NCBI GenBank assembly: GCA_026993525.1
Contig: JALWSS010000035.1
Span: 29,791-90,964, forward strand
DNA from: Saprospiraceae bacterium
Lineage (GTDB): Bacteria; Bacteroidota; Bacteroidia; Chitinophagales; Saprospiraceae
Reading direction: 5' to 3'
DNA: 61,174 bases
Made by a program: the position numbers and the translations under genes
Part shown: positions 9,186 through 17,606 of the stretch, piece after piece
Numbering within the stretch: position 1 is the first letter of the stretch
Layout: every line of letters begins with the position of its first letter
The notes under the pieces: generated by a model
Told to the model about the DNA's origin: nothing
The model's input: the letters and a program-made list of their open reading frames with translations, nothing else
Database searches by the model: none

Positions 9186-9670
9186 CTCACGGAGGCCACT
9201 GGGCCCAAAGAGGTTTTTCAGATAGTTTTTTGTTGGTTTTTGGGCGCCCAACGCTGGCAGGGTTCAGAACCACTGCCAGCGTTTGCAATTCAGGCCGCAA
9301 CTGAAAGTCGCAACCTGATGTGAAACTTCTCTAAACCTTTGAATGCCTCAAACGGAGACCACGGAGCTCACGGAGGTTTTTCAGATAGTTTTTTGCTTGT
9401 TTTTGGGCGCCCAACGCTGGCAGGGTTCAGAACCACTGTCAGCGTTTGCAATTCAGGCCGCAACTGAAAGTCGCAACCTGATGTGAAACTTCTCTAAACC
9501 TTTGAATGCCTCTCACGGAGGCCACTGGGCCCACGGAGGTTTTTCAGATAGTTTTTTTGCTGGTTTTTGGGCCCCCAACGCTGGCAGGGTTCGGAACCAC
9601 TGCCAGCGTTTGCAATTCAGGCCGCAACTGAAAGTTGCAACCTGATGTGGAACCCCTCTAAACCTCCTGG
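9186..9670. repeat. Three tandem copies of a 163-bp unit
   Basis: The anchor GGTTTTTCAGATAG occurs at 9212, 9375 and 9538, exactly 163 bases apart each time. Each unit also carries CCAACGCTGGCAGGGTT...CACTGCCAGCG, which has an internal inverted repeat (CGCTGGCAG/CTGCCAGCG), and CAACCTGATGTG. Copies differ by few substitutions and no net length change. No credible gene lies inside. The block fills the gap between tRNA-Leu and the convergent sialidase-like gene. Confidence 0.95.
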
Positions 9671-9714
9671 TGCCGAAGCCGGTGCCGATGGCCATCGGCA
9701 CCGGCTTCGGCACC
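9669..9714. repeat. 46-bp perfect palindrome
   Basis: The two 23-base arms meet at 9691/9692 with no spacer and no mismatch. It sits 13 bases beyond the stop codon of the minus-strand sialidase-like gene. No T run follows on that strand, so it is not a classical terminator, though the RNA hairpin would protect a 3' end. Confidence 0.95.
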
Positions 9715-9727
9715 GGGAAGAAGCTTG

Positions 9728-11257
9728 TCATTCCGACTTCAGGAACTTTTCAGTGTGCATCAATTTCGTCGCAACGTCATACACCGTAAGGAAATAAATA
9801 CCCGGAGGTAATTCACTGACCTCCACCACAACGGCATTTTCATTTGTAGATATTGTCTTTAAATTCCTCCCCCAAATATCGGAAATTATTAACTCCGCAG
9901 CACTTGTCCCATCGAGGCCTTGCACGAAAACACTGGAGGTGGCAGGATTTGGATAAATCAGTAATTTTTCAAAATATAATTTTTCGGCAGTTGGCACCAG
10001 CAGCGGTTCCCGCTCCTTGTAAAATATCCGGAACAATCCGGATGAGGGATAATTGGGCAATTCATAATTTGCCGCAATGCCGCCGTTTGGCAGCAAGGCA
10101 ACCGCTTTAAAGCCAATGGAGGGGTCTCCCCAGTCTGTCACATATTCAGGATCGGACCAGCTCTCTCCCCGGTCCAGGGAATAAGCTGCCATCATATCTC
10201 CACCCTGTAGGCCCGGAATATCTTCTTCTTTCCAGAAGGTCCACAACACATCATTTTGAATGTCATACCGGCTTCCTTCCACCAGGTAACTGCGCTGATC
10301 GTTGCAAATTATATTGTCAAAATTCTGAGAGGGCAACCAGGTTTGTCCAAGGTCATCCGAATAGCCGTATCGCACCCGCATGCCCCAGTAGGCATCGCTT
10401 ACCGGAGCCTCGTGAAAAAATAAATGGAAGCGGCCCTGGGGGTCAATGACCAGATCCGGATCGCCTTGCAAATTCACATTTGGAGCAATTACGGTGGGGC
10501 TGCTCCAACTCTGCCCCCCATCCATGCTCAGCACCATTTGAAGGTCCCAGTTTTCGGTGGGTCCGGGCACCGAGTCTCGCCAGAAAATGGCCAGTGTATC
10601 TCCGCTATATGCATTCAACTGCGTTCTGGGGAAAGAGCTGGGCAAGTTGTCCGGATTGCTGAGCAACACCTCATCGCTCCAGCTTTGACCTCCATCAACG
10701 GAACGGGAATAATGAGCTTCGGGCAGGTGTACGCCAGTGATGCCCTCATTCCACATGACGTGGATTCTGCCTTGCAAATCAGCCGTGATATACATATCCC
10801 GGAATGTGTCAAAATCCGGATTGTCGCTGATGAGGACAGAATCAATTACATAATTTAATTCAGCATCCATTTGAGAATAATACAAGGCTCTTGGCAGTTG
10901 GCTGGCCCAGATAATATGGATGCGATCCAGGTGATCGGAAATAACCTTGGGAGAATTCAACCCTATCACAAAATTGCAAGGTTCAAATAATTGCGGAGTA
11001 CTCCAGTTTACACCGTCGTCGCTATATGTGTAATAAATTGTTTTGCCGCCTTCCTGTTTGTTCATAAAAACCACCCTGCGGCCATTTGACAGCACGGCAA
11101 TATTGCTGTATAAAAACCCCCTGACGCTATTGGAACCCGGCGGGGTTGGCAACTCTACATCATCCAACCACTCCATGGCCGTTCCATGTTGAGCAACAAC
11201 AGTGCTGCAAAATCCAAAGAATAAAAGCGTGAACAAAAAAATGATCCGTTGTCTCAT
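9728..11257 (-). CDS. Secreted sialidase-superfamily (BNR repeat) protein with T9SS tail
   Basis: From the ATG at 11257 the protein begins with the signal peptide MRQRIIFLFTLLFFGF... ending at VVAQ. The frame stays open 76 codons upstream, but that extension is not credible. Five Asp boxes of the form S-x-D-x-G-x2-W are visible: SDDGVNWS, SVDGGQSWS, SMDGGQSWS, SDDLGQTW and SLDRGESWS. They imply a six-bladed propeller of the sialidase/neuraminidase type. The RIP motif and catalytic Asp/Tyr/Glu set of true sialidases are not evident, so glycan hydrolysis is uncertain. The last about 75 residues (LLIYPNPATSSVFVQG...GIYFLTVYD) are a T9SS sorting domain. Length is 509. It stands alone between two repeat- or feature-poor gaps; 11258-11552 holds no recognisable gene. 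Confidence 0.83.
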   Translation of the reverse strand: MRQRIIFLFTLLFFGFCSTVVAQHGTAMEWLDDVELPTPPGSNSVRGFLYSNIAVLSNGRRVVFMNKQEGGKTIYYTYSDDGVNWSTPQLFEPCNFVIGLNSPKVISDHLDRIHIIWASQLPRALYYSQMDAELNYVIDSVLISDNPDFDTFRDMYITADLQGRIHVMWNEGITGVHLPEAHYSRSVDGGQSWSDEVLLSNPDNLPSSFPRTQLNAYSGDTLAIFWRDSVPGPTENWDLQMVLSMDGGQSWSSPTVIAPNVNLQGDPDLVIDPQGRFHLFFHEAPVSDAYWGMRVRYGYSDDLGQTWLPSQNFDNIICNDQRSYLVEGSRYDIQNDVLWTFWKEEDIPGLQGGDMMAAYSLDRGESWSDPEYVTDWGDPSIGFKAVALLPNGGIAANYELPNYPSSGLFRIFYKEREPLLVPTAEKLYFEKLLIYPNPATSSVFVQGLDGTSAAELIISDIWGRNLKTISTNENAVVVEVSELPPGIYFLTVYDVATKLMHTEKFLKSE

Positions 11258-11552
11258 CGTAATTATATTTAGTGATTGTTGTTCCATGTACCCTGGCACC
11301 AGGGCGCCGTTCAAAGAGGGAATTGACGGGTAACAAAGTTTTTCGGGAGGGGGAGAAAGCGTTCGGTTGCCTTCCGGCGCGCTTCTGAAGGTTACACCGG
11401 ACGAATGCTGTGGCAAAAAGTTTAGTGCCTTCTCAAAAATTTTCAAGGATAACGTGCAGGTGAGTAAACACAGTGGGGTGCTCATGTCCTTTGCTCTGGC
11501 AATTTCTGGTTGTTTTTCCGGTTTTCAAGGATTGAAAACGAGCAAGACTGTC

Positions 11553-12749
11553 CTAACTCAGCAACTTCCGGGCCACCACTTCACCAATGGCCAGGCTTGC
11601 CGTTGCCGCAGGCGAAGGAACATTCAGGCAATGAAGTACGCTGCGCTGTTTTTCGAAGAAAAAATCATGAAGTGGGCGGCCGTACCAGTCTATGGCCTGG
11701 GCCCGTACACCGGAAGGGCCACGTTGAACATCCTTTTCTGTTATTTCCGGAAAATACTGAACCGCCTTTTTCATAAAGGCCCTTTTGGACAGCGAGCGAT
11801 GGATCTCGTCAATGCCCACCTTCCAATAGCGGCGGGCCATTCTCCAAAAGCCCGGAAAGCGCAGATAATCAGCCATTTCACCTGCATTGACATCTTTCAT
11901 CCGGTAGCCCTCACGGGCAAAGGCGAGCACTGCATTGGGCCCGATGTCCACCTGGTGGTCAATGCGGCGGGTGAAATGCACCCCGAGGAAGGGCAGTTGC
12001 GGGTTGGGAACGGGATAGACCAGGTTTTTGACCAGGTCTTTTTTCTCGTCGGAAATGACGTAGTACTCGCCCCTGAACGGCACCACTGCCAGTGACGCTT
12101 TTCCCGGATTGGGGAAGGCGAGTTTGTCAGCATACAAGCCGGCGCAATTGACCACATGCCAGGCGTTAAACTCCCCCCCACCGGTACGTACCACAATCCG
12201 TCTTCCAACGGCATGTATGCTTTCAACCCGGGTGTTGAAGTGGAACTCAACCCCGTGTTCGCTGAGCAGGGATGCGAGTTTGCGGCACACTTCAGCAAAG
12301 TCAACGACACCCGTTTGCGGAACCCAAAGAGCCCCCTTGCAATGCAGGTGGGGCTCTATTTCCTTCACCTCTTCAGGGTTCATAATTCGCAGACCGGTCA
12401 GGCCATTTTGCCCGGCATTTGCTTTCAACCGTTCCAGGTGGGGCAGTTCCCAATCTTCAACGGCGGTGATCAATTTGCCACAGATGCGGTATCCCACCTG
12501 GTGTTCGTCGCAAAAATTCAGCAGGCGCCGGTATCCTTCAATGCAATTTTTGGCCATGTAGGTGCGCGGTTTGTAATACACGCCAGCGTGGATCACCCCG
12601 CTGTTGTGGCTGCTTTGGTGCTGTGCAAGGTCCGCTTCTTTTTCGAGGATGGTGATTTCGGCCTCAGGCCGAAGACGGCTGAGGTGCCAGGCCGTGGCCA
12701 GGCCGACGATACCGGCTCCAATCACCAGATAATCAGTAATTTCACTCAT
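11553..12749 (-). CDS. lhgO: L-2-hydroxyglutarate oxidase
   Basis: A FAD-dependent membrane-associated enzyme that oxidises L-2-hydroxyglutarate to 2-oxoglutarate and passes electrons to the quinone pool. The N-terminus has the dinucleotide-binding GAGIVGLATAWHLS (about 10-23) with the acidic end of the second strand at ILEKE. The family signature HNSGVIHAGVYY follows near 48-59, and the C-terminal FAD-contact region is GPSGVRAQAID near 345. Length 398 equals the family norm. The start overlaps the end of the upstream dehydrogenase gene by 8 bases, which indicates translational coupling. The pair would cover both L and D enantiomers of 2-hydroxyglutarate or a related 2-hydroxyacid. Confidence 0.93.
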   Translation of the reverse strand: MSEITDYLVIGAGIVGLATAWHLSRLRPEAEITILEKEADLAQHQSSHNSGVIHAGVYYKPRTYMAKNCIEGYRRLLNFCDEHQVGYRICGKLITAVEDWELPHLERLKANAGQNGLTGLRIMNPEEVKEIEPHLHCKGALWVPQTGVVDFAEVCRKLASLLSEHGVEFHFNTRVESIHAVGRRIVVRTGGGEFNAWHVVNCAGLYADKLAFPNPGKASLAVVPFRGEYYVISDEKKDLVKNLVYPVPNPQLPFLGVHFTRRIDHQVDIGPNAVLAFAREGYRMKDVNAGEMADYLRFPGFWRMARRYWKVGIDEIHRSLSKRAFMKKAVQYFPEITEKDVQRGPSGVRAQAIDWYGRPLHDFFFEKQRSVLHCLNVPSPAATASLAIGEVVARKLLS

Positions 12750-15678
12750 CGTTTTGCTTTTTCAATGCTTCCAGTAAAATCTCTGCCGGGTGTTTTGCTG
12801 TCCTCCCGGTTGCATCCAGGATCTGGTGCCGGCAACTGGTTCCCTGCGCAACTATCTGCTGCGCTTCATCCGCCTTCCGGCCATCCGGAAGGCGGATGGC
12901 CGGAACCAGCGATTGCCCGGCGATGGCCATGCTCACTTCGTAATGCTCTTTTTCATAGCCGAATGAACCTGCCATGCCGCAACAGCCGGCCTGTATTAGT
13001 TCCACCTCATACTGCTCCGGAATACCCAGCGCAAAGGCAACATCGGCCACATCGGCCAGCGCTTTGTGGTGACAATGGCCGTGCAATCGTAGCTTTTTCT
13101 TTTGCTTCGTAAAATGAGTTCTGTCAATCCGCCCGGCATTGAATTCCCGCACCAGGAATTCTTCGAGGGTCAGCGCATTTGCTGCCAGTTTTTTTGCCTC
13201 GCTTCGCAATTCCGGCCCCACCAGCCTGGGGTACTCATCCCTGAAGCTGAGGATGGCCGATGGCTCCACGCCGATCAGCGGCCGGTCCGGGGCCACCATT
13301 TTTGCGAAGCGAAGGACATTCTTTTCGGCTACCTGCTTTGCTGAATGCAACATTCCTTTGGAGATCATGGCCCGCCCACTGGGGGCACAAGCCGGCATGC
13401 TGACCTCGTAGCCCAGTGCATGCAGCAATTTTACCGTCGCAATGCCGGGTCCGGGGTCTGTAAAATTGGTAAACTCATCGCAAAACACGAAAACCTCCCT
13501 GCCCGCATTTTCGGGTGGAATGCTCCGCTCGTACCATGCCCTCCAGGTGTGGCGGGGGATCGGCGGCAGGCTGCGCCCGGGGTGAATGCCGGCCAGGCTT
13601 TTCAGGAAGGAAGAAGCTGTCTGGTTTTTCAGGAAGAAATTGGCCAGGGGTCTGACCCAATTCCCGGCTCTGTAAAGCCGGTGACCCTGAGCGAACAGCC
13701 GGTTGCGCAGCGAGAATCCATGATCCAACTGGTAGCGGTACATGACCTCCGCTTTCAGTGCCGCCATGTCCACAGTGGAGGGGCATTCGCTGGCACAGGC
13801 CTTACAGGACAGGCACAGGTCCAGCACCTCTTTCAACCCATGTGCGCCAAAGGGTCGTTCCGGGTTTTGGGGCCGGCTGAGCATTTCCCGGAGGGCATTG
13901 GCACGGGCCCGGGTGGTGTGCATCTCGTGGCGGGTGGCGTGATAGCTTGGGCACATACTACCCCCGGCAGTTGGCAATTTGCGGCAATCGCCGGAGCCGT
14001 TGCACTTTTCAACGTGCCTCAGCAGGCCGCCGTCCCGGCTGAAATCGAGTAGGGTTTGGTAGTCCGGTGTGGGCTGGCCCGGCTGGTAGCGCAGGGCCTT
14101 GTCCATCGGCGGGGCATCCACGATTTTTCCGGGGTTGAAAACACCTTCCGGATCCCAGGTGTGTTTGATGCGTCGCAAAAGCTCATAGTTCTGTTTGCCT
14201 ATCACCTTCGGTAAAAACTCAGCCCGGACGCGGCCGTCACCGTGTTCTCCGCTCAGGGCACCCCGGTATTTTTTCACCAGGCCGGCCACTTCTTCGCTGA
14301 TCTTCCTGAACAGGGCCACATCCTCTTTTTTCTTCAGGTTGAGGATGGGGCGGAGGTGGATTTCTCCGGCCCCCGCATGGGCATAGTACACCGCCCGCTG
14401 CCCATGGCGGTCCATGATCTTTGTGAACTCGCCGATGTAGTCTGCCAGGTCTTCGATGGCCACGGCCGTATCCTCGATGCAAGCCACAGCTTTGGCATCA
14501 CCGGGCAGGTTGCCCAACAGGCCCAGGCCCGCTTTGCGCAGGTTCCAGACCTTGTGTGTGTGGGGTGGTTCCACAATTGGAAAGGCATAGCCCAGCCCCT
14601 CGCTGCGCAATGTGTTGATCATGCGCCTGGCTTTTTCCGGGGCTCCTTTCCCGCGGTATTCAACCACCAGGATCGCAGCGGGGTCTCCTTTTACGAAGAA
14701 GCGATTGGGTCGCTGGCCGGGGTTGTCTTTGGTGCAGTCAAGGATGACCTTGTCCATGATCTCACAGGCAAAGGGGCTGGTTTTCATAACCTCAGGTACA
14801 GCCCGCATTGCCGAAAGCACTTCGTCAAAATGGACACACAGTAATAAATGCGCTGCGGGAGGTTCCGGAACCAGGTTCAATTTCACTTCGGTAACAAAGG
14901 CAAGTGTTCCCTCTGAACCGGCCAGCAGGGTGCAAAGATTGAGCGGAGGGCCGTGCGGAGAAAACGGCTGCTGCCGGAGCAGCAGGTCAACAGCATAGCC
15001 GGTATTGCGCCGGTGAATCTCAGGTTTTGGATATTCGCTGACGATGTTCCTTTGGGTTTCTGTGTCAGACAGTTCGCTCACAAGCTGCCGGTAGATGGCC
15101 CCTTCCAGGCTGCCCAGGCTGAGTTTTTTCCGAAGGGCATCTTCATCCAGGGGGCCGAATACCACCTCGCTTCCATCACTGAGGATTGCCTTCAACTCCA
15201 GCAGGTGCTCCCGGGTGCTGCCATACACGATGGAAGACATGCCACAGGAGTTGTTGCCAACCATGCCCCCGATCATGCATCGGTTAGCGGTTGAGGTGTC
15301 CGGCCCGAAGCGAAGCCCGTAAGGCTTGAGATAACGGTTGAGCTCATCCCGAATCACACCCGGCCGCACCCGCACCCAACGCTCTTCCTCGTTCAACGCC
15401 AGGATACCGGTGAAGTGCCTCGAGACATCCACCACGATGCCGGCCCCCACACATTGGCCCGCCAGCGAAGTGCCGGCAGTTCGGGGTATCAGTCCGATCT
15501 TGTTTTGCGAAGCGAAACGGATGAGCCGTTTAAGATCATTGGCATTTTTGGGATACGCAACGGCAAGCGGCATATCCCGGTAAACAGAAGCATCGGTAGC
15601 GTAAATGCGGCGCAAAAGCCGGTCGGTGTGGAGTTCACCGTCAAGCTGAGATTGAAGATTCTTAAGCGAGTTCTCCAT
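12742..15678 (-). CDS. FAD/4Fe-4S D-2-hydroxyacid dehydrogenase (YdiJ / D-2-HGDH type)
   Basis: A fused flavin and iron-sulfur dehydrogenase that oxidises a D-2-hydroxyacid (D-2-hydroxyglutarate or D-lactate) and feeds quinone. Domain order: FAD-binding type 4 (about 25-210, with PRTAGTSLAGQCVGAG), FAD-oxidase C-terminal domain (about 250-525), ferredoxin-like region with C-x5-C...MCP near 565-580 and CLSCKACASECP near 625, then a CCG-type domain with QAGCCGMAGSFG near 885. I chose the ATG at 15678 (MENSLKNLQ) because the 15 codons before it lack conserved character. At 978 residues it matches YdiJ-type proteins. Overlap with lhgO suggests D-2-hydroxyglutarate is the likelier substrate; the sequence alone does not decide between it and D-lactate. 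Confidence 0.88.
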   Translation of the reverse strand: MENSLKNLQSQLDGELHTDRLLRRIYATDASVYRDMPLAVAYPKNANDLKRLIRFASQNKIGLIPRTAGTSLAGQCVGAGIVVDVSRHFTGILALNEEERWVRVRPGVIRDELNRYLKPYGLRFGPDTSTANRCMIGGMVGNNSCGMSSIVYGSTREHLLELKAILSDGSEVVFGPLDEDALRKKLSLGSLEGAIYRQLVSELSDTETQRNIVSEYPKPEIHRRNTGYAVDLLLRQQPFSPHGPPLNLCTLLAGSEGTLAFVTEVKLNLVPEPPAAHLLLCVHFDEVLSAMRAVPEVMKTSPFACEIMDKVILDCTKDNPGQRPNRFFVKGDPAAILVVEYRGKGAPEKARRMINTLRSEGLGYAFPIVEPPHTHKVWNLRKAGLGLLGNLPGDAKAVACIEDTAVAIEDLADYIGEFTKIMDRHGQRAVYYAHAGAGEIHLRPILNLKKKEDVALFRKISEEVAGLVKKYRGALSGEHGDGRVRAEFLPKVIGKQNYELLRRIKHTWDPEGVFNPGKIVDAPPMDKALRYQPGQPTPDYQTLLDFSRDGGLLRHVEKCNGSGDCRKLPTAGGSMCPSYHATRHEMHTTRARANALREMLSRPQNPERPFGAHGLKEVLDLCLSCKACASECPSTVDMAALKAEVMYRYQLDHGFSLRNRLFAQGHRLYRAGNWVRPLANFFLKNQTASSFLKSLAGIHPGRSLPPIPRHTWRAWYERSIPPENAGREVFVFCDEFTNFTDPGPGIATVKLLHALGYEVSMPACAPSGRAMISKGMLHSAKQVAEKNVLRFAKMVAPDRPLIGVEPSAILSFRDEYPRLVGPELRSEAKKLAANALTLEEFLVREFNAGRIDRTHFTKQKKKLRLHGHCHHKALADVADVAFALGIPEQYEVELIQAGCCGMAGSFGYEKEHYEVSMAIAGQSLVPAIRLPDGRKADEAQQIVAQGTSCRHQILDATGRTAKHPAEILLEALKKQNDE

Positions 15679-16121
15679 AAGGCGCAAATTCAGCAAAATA
15701 CCTAACCTGTACGTACTCCCCATCCAATGATCTCTTCATTTCATGTTGAAAATGAAAATGACCGCTAAGGCGGGCCAGCAAATGGATTCTTGTTTCGATG
15801 CTTGTCATAGCCATGTTCCTTTCCCCCTTCCGGAAGTCCTGCTTTGGAACAATTGTCACACAAGAAAATAATTGCCAATTGTTCGATTCAGCCTGCAATT
15901 GACGCATGGTGGAATTTTCTAGAACTATTTGCCAAATTTTCAAAACTTCCTACCTCCATTAAAGCCCATTGCAAAATCATTGAATCAATTTAAATCCCAT
16001 CTAAATAGTACAGCAGTTTTTAATTTCTTGTTAAAAAAATTCACCGAATTATATCTTTGCGCCGACTTTGCCAGAAGGGGTCACCATTCTGCAAAGCTTA
16101 GGCGAAAACAACCCTGTTACA
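15679..16121. other. Divergent intergenic region with the respiratory promoter
   Basis: A 443-base AT-rich gap between the minus-strand dehydrogenase and actA. A short open frame on the minus strand (15662-15943) has no protein-like features. The only clear signal is the actA promoter at 16028-16059. Confidence 0.6.
16028..16059 (+). promoter_or_regulatory. Promoter of the ACIII-cytochrome oxidase operon
   Basis: TTG at 16028-16030, a 21-base spacer and TATCTTTG at 16052-16059 match the Bacteroidota -33/-7 consensus. The box is 62 bases before the actA start. No other equally good match was seen before the terminator at 31536, consistent with one transcript of about 15 kb. Confidence 0.72.
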
Positions 16122-17549
16122 ATGACACTCAAGCGTCTGTATTACAGTTCATTTTTTCTGCTTCTCTTTTCTTTTCTCACAATCTCTCTTTCCGCACAGG
16201 ATCAGGCTGCAATTGACGCCGGTGCCACGCTGTTCAAGAACAACTGCGGTGCCTGCCACAGCCGTGACATGAAAACCAAGATGACCGGTCCGGCCCTTGG
16301 GCTGGCGGAAGAGAATTGGGCAGATTACCCCCGTGAAGACCTTTACGCCTGGATCCGGAATTCCCAGGGCCTGATCTCCGACGGGCATCCGAGGGCCACC
16401 GAATTGTGGAACGAATGGAAGCCAACGGTCATGAATCCGTTTCCCAATCTGACCGATGAGGAAATCGAAAACATCCTGGCATACATTAGTTATGTGTATA
16501 CCGGAGCCGGCCAGAAAGGCGACGGTGGCAAAGAGGTGGTTGACGAATGCACCCCACCGGCAACCGATACCGGGGGTTCAAACATGATGTACGTCTTCCT
16601 GTTCGCCATTCTGGTTGTTTTGGCGCTTATCCTTGCCCGAATCATCAGCAACCTGAATTACATGCAGGAACTGCGCGAGAAGGGCGAAGCCGAAAAGAAA
16701 ACCCTTGCTGAAACACTGACCAGCAAAGGTTTTGTCAGCTTCGTGGTTTTCGTCGCAATCGTGGTAGGCGGCCTGTTCACCGTCAACAATGCCATCAAAC
16801 TCGGAAGGCAACAGGGATACCAGCCTGAGCAACCCATCAAGTTCAGCCACATCACCCACGCATGTGTCCACAAAATTGACTGCCAGTACTGCCACGATGG
16901 TGCCCGCCGCAGCAAGCACAGTGTGATACCTTCGGCCAATACCTGCATGAACTGCCACAAATCCATCAAAGTCGGCTCGAAGTATGGCACGGGTGAACTC
17001 ACCAAGATATTTGCCTCCATCGGTTACGATCCATCCACCGACAAATACATCGAAAATTACGAAAGCCTTTCTGACGATGAAGTGAAGAAAATCTACACCA
17101 AGTGGATTGCCGACACCTACATCCAGGACAATGGCAGCCTCGATGCCGAAGGGGAAAAGCTCATCGGTGAGCAATGGGATGGCATTGTGGACGCACTTAC
17201 CGATGAAGAAACGGGAGACAACAAGATTCAAGGTCCCATCAACTGGGTTCGCATACACAACCTTCCCGACCACGTTTATTTCAACCACTCACAGCACGTG
17301 AAAGTAGCCGGCCTCGAGTGCCAGACCTGTCACGGGCCGGTTGAGCAAATGGAAGTAGTCAGTCAATACGCTCCGTTATCCATGGGATGGTGCGTGAACT
17401 GCCACCGCAAAACAGAAGTGAAGTTTGCGGACAACAAGTATTACGACAACTACTATCAGCTTTATCACGATCAGATCAAAATGCACAAGCGCGACAAGGT
17501 AACCGTGGAAGACATAGGAGGCACTGAGTGTCAGAAGTGTCACTACTGA
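16122..17549 (+). CDS. actA: Alternative complex III subunit A, hexaheme c-type cytochrome
   Basis: Periplasmic, membrane-anchored cytochrome of ACIII, which oxidises menaquinol and passes electrons toward the oxidase. The start at 16122 gives a signal peptide ending near LSAQ. An N-terminal monoheme domain has CGACH near residue 39. Two membrane segments follow (about 150-170 and 203-222). A pentaheme region then shows CQYCH, CMNCH, CQTCH, CVNCH and CQKCH, the last within the final six residues. Six CXXCH motifs in total: the pentaheme ActA core with an extra monoheme domain at the front. A conserved cluster follows: actB starts 57 bases downstream. The assignment is secure from gene order and heme pattern. 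Confidence 0.93.
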   Translation: MTLKRLYYSSFFLLLFSFLTISLSAQDQAAIDAGATLFKNNCGACHSRDMKTKMTGPALGLAEENWADYPREDLYAWIRNSQGLISDGHPRATELWNEWKPTVMNPFPNLTDEEIENILAYISYVYTGAGQKGDGGKEVVDECTPPATDTGGSNMMYVFLFAILVVLALILARIISNLNYMQELREKGEAEKKTLAETLTSKGFVSFVVFVAIVVGGLFTVNNAIKLGRQQGYQPEQPIKFSHITHACVHKIDCQYCHDGARRSKHSVIPSANTCMNCHKSIKVGSKYGTGELTKIFASIGYDPSTDKYIENYESLSDDEVKKIYTKWIADTYIQDNGSLDAEGEKLIGEQWDGIVDALTDEETGDNKIQGPINWVRIHNLPDHVYFNHSQHVKVAGLECQTCHGPVEQMEVVSQYAPLSMGWCVNCHRKTEVKFADNKYYDNYYQLYHDQIKMHKRDKVTVEDIGGTECQKCHY

Positions 17550-17606
17550 TCGAAGCTGAACCCAACAATTTTTCAAACCTGAATTTCGGTACACATTAAT
17601 TATACG

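Noticed and set aside
9257-9797. Short open frames through the 163-bp repeats and palindrome
   Set aside because: They follow the repeat period and continue into the antisense of the sialidase-like gene; no protein features.
11367-12095. A 242-codon plus-strand frame overlapping lhgO
   Set aside because: Mostly antisense to lhgO; the remaining part in the gap has no recognisable sequence.
15662-15943. A 93-codon minus-strand frame upstream of the D-2-hydroxyacid dehydrogenase
   Set aside because: Overlaps that gene's start in another frame, lies next to the actA promoter and has no family resemblance.
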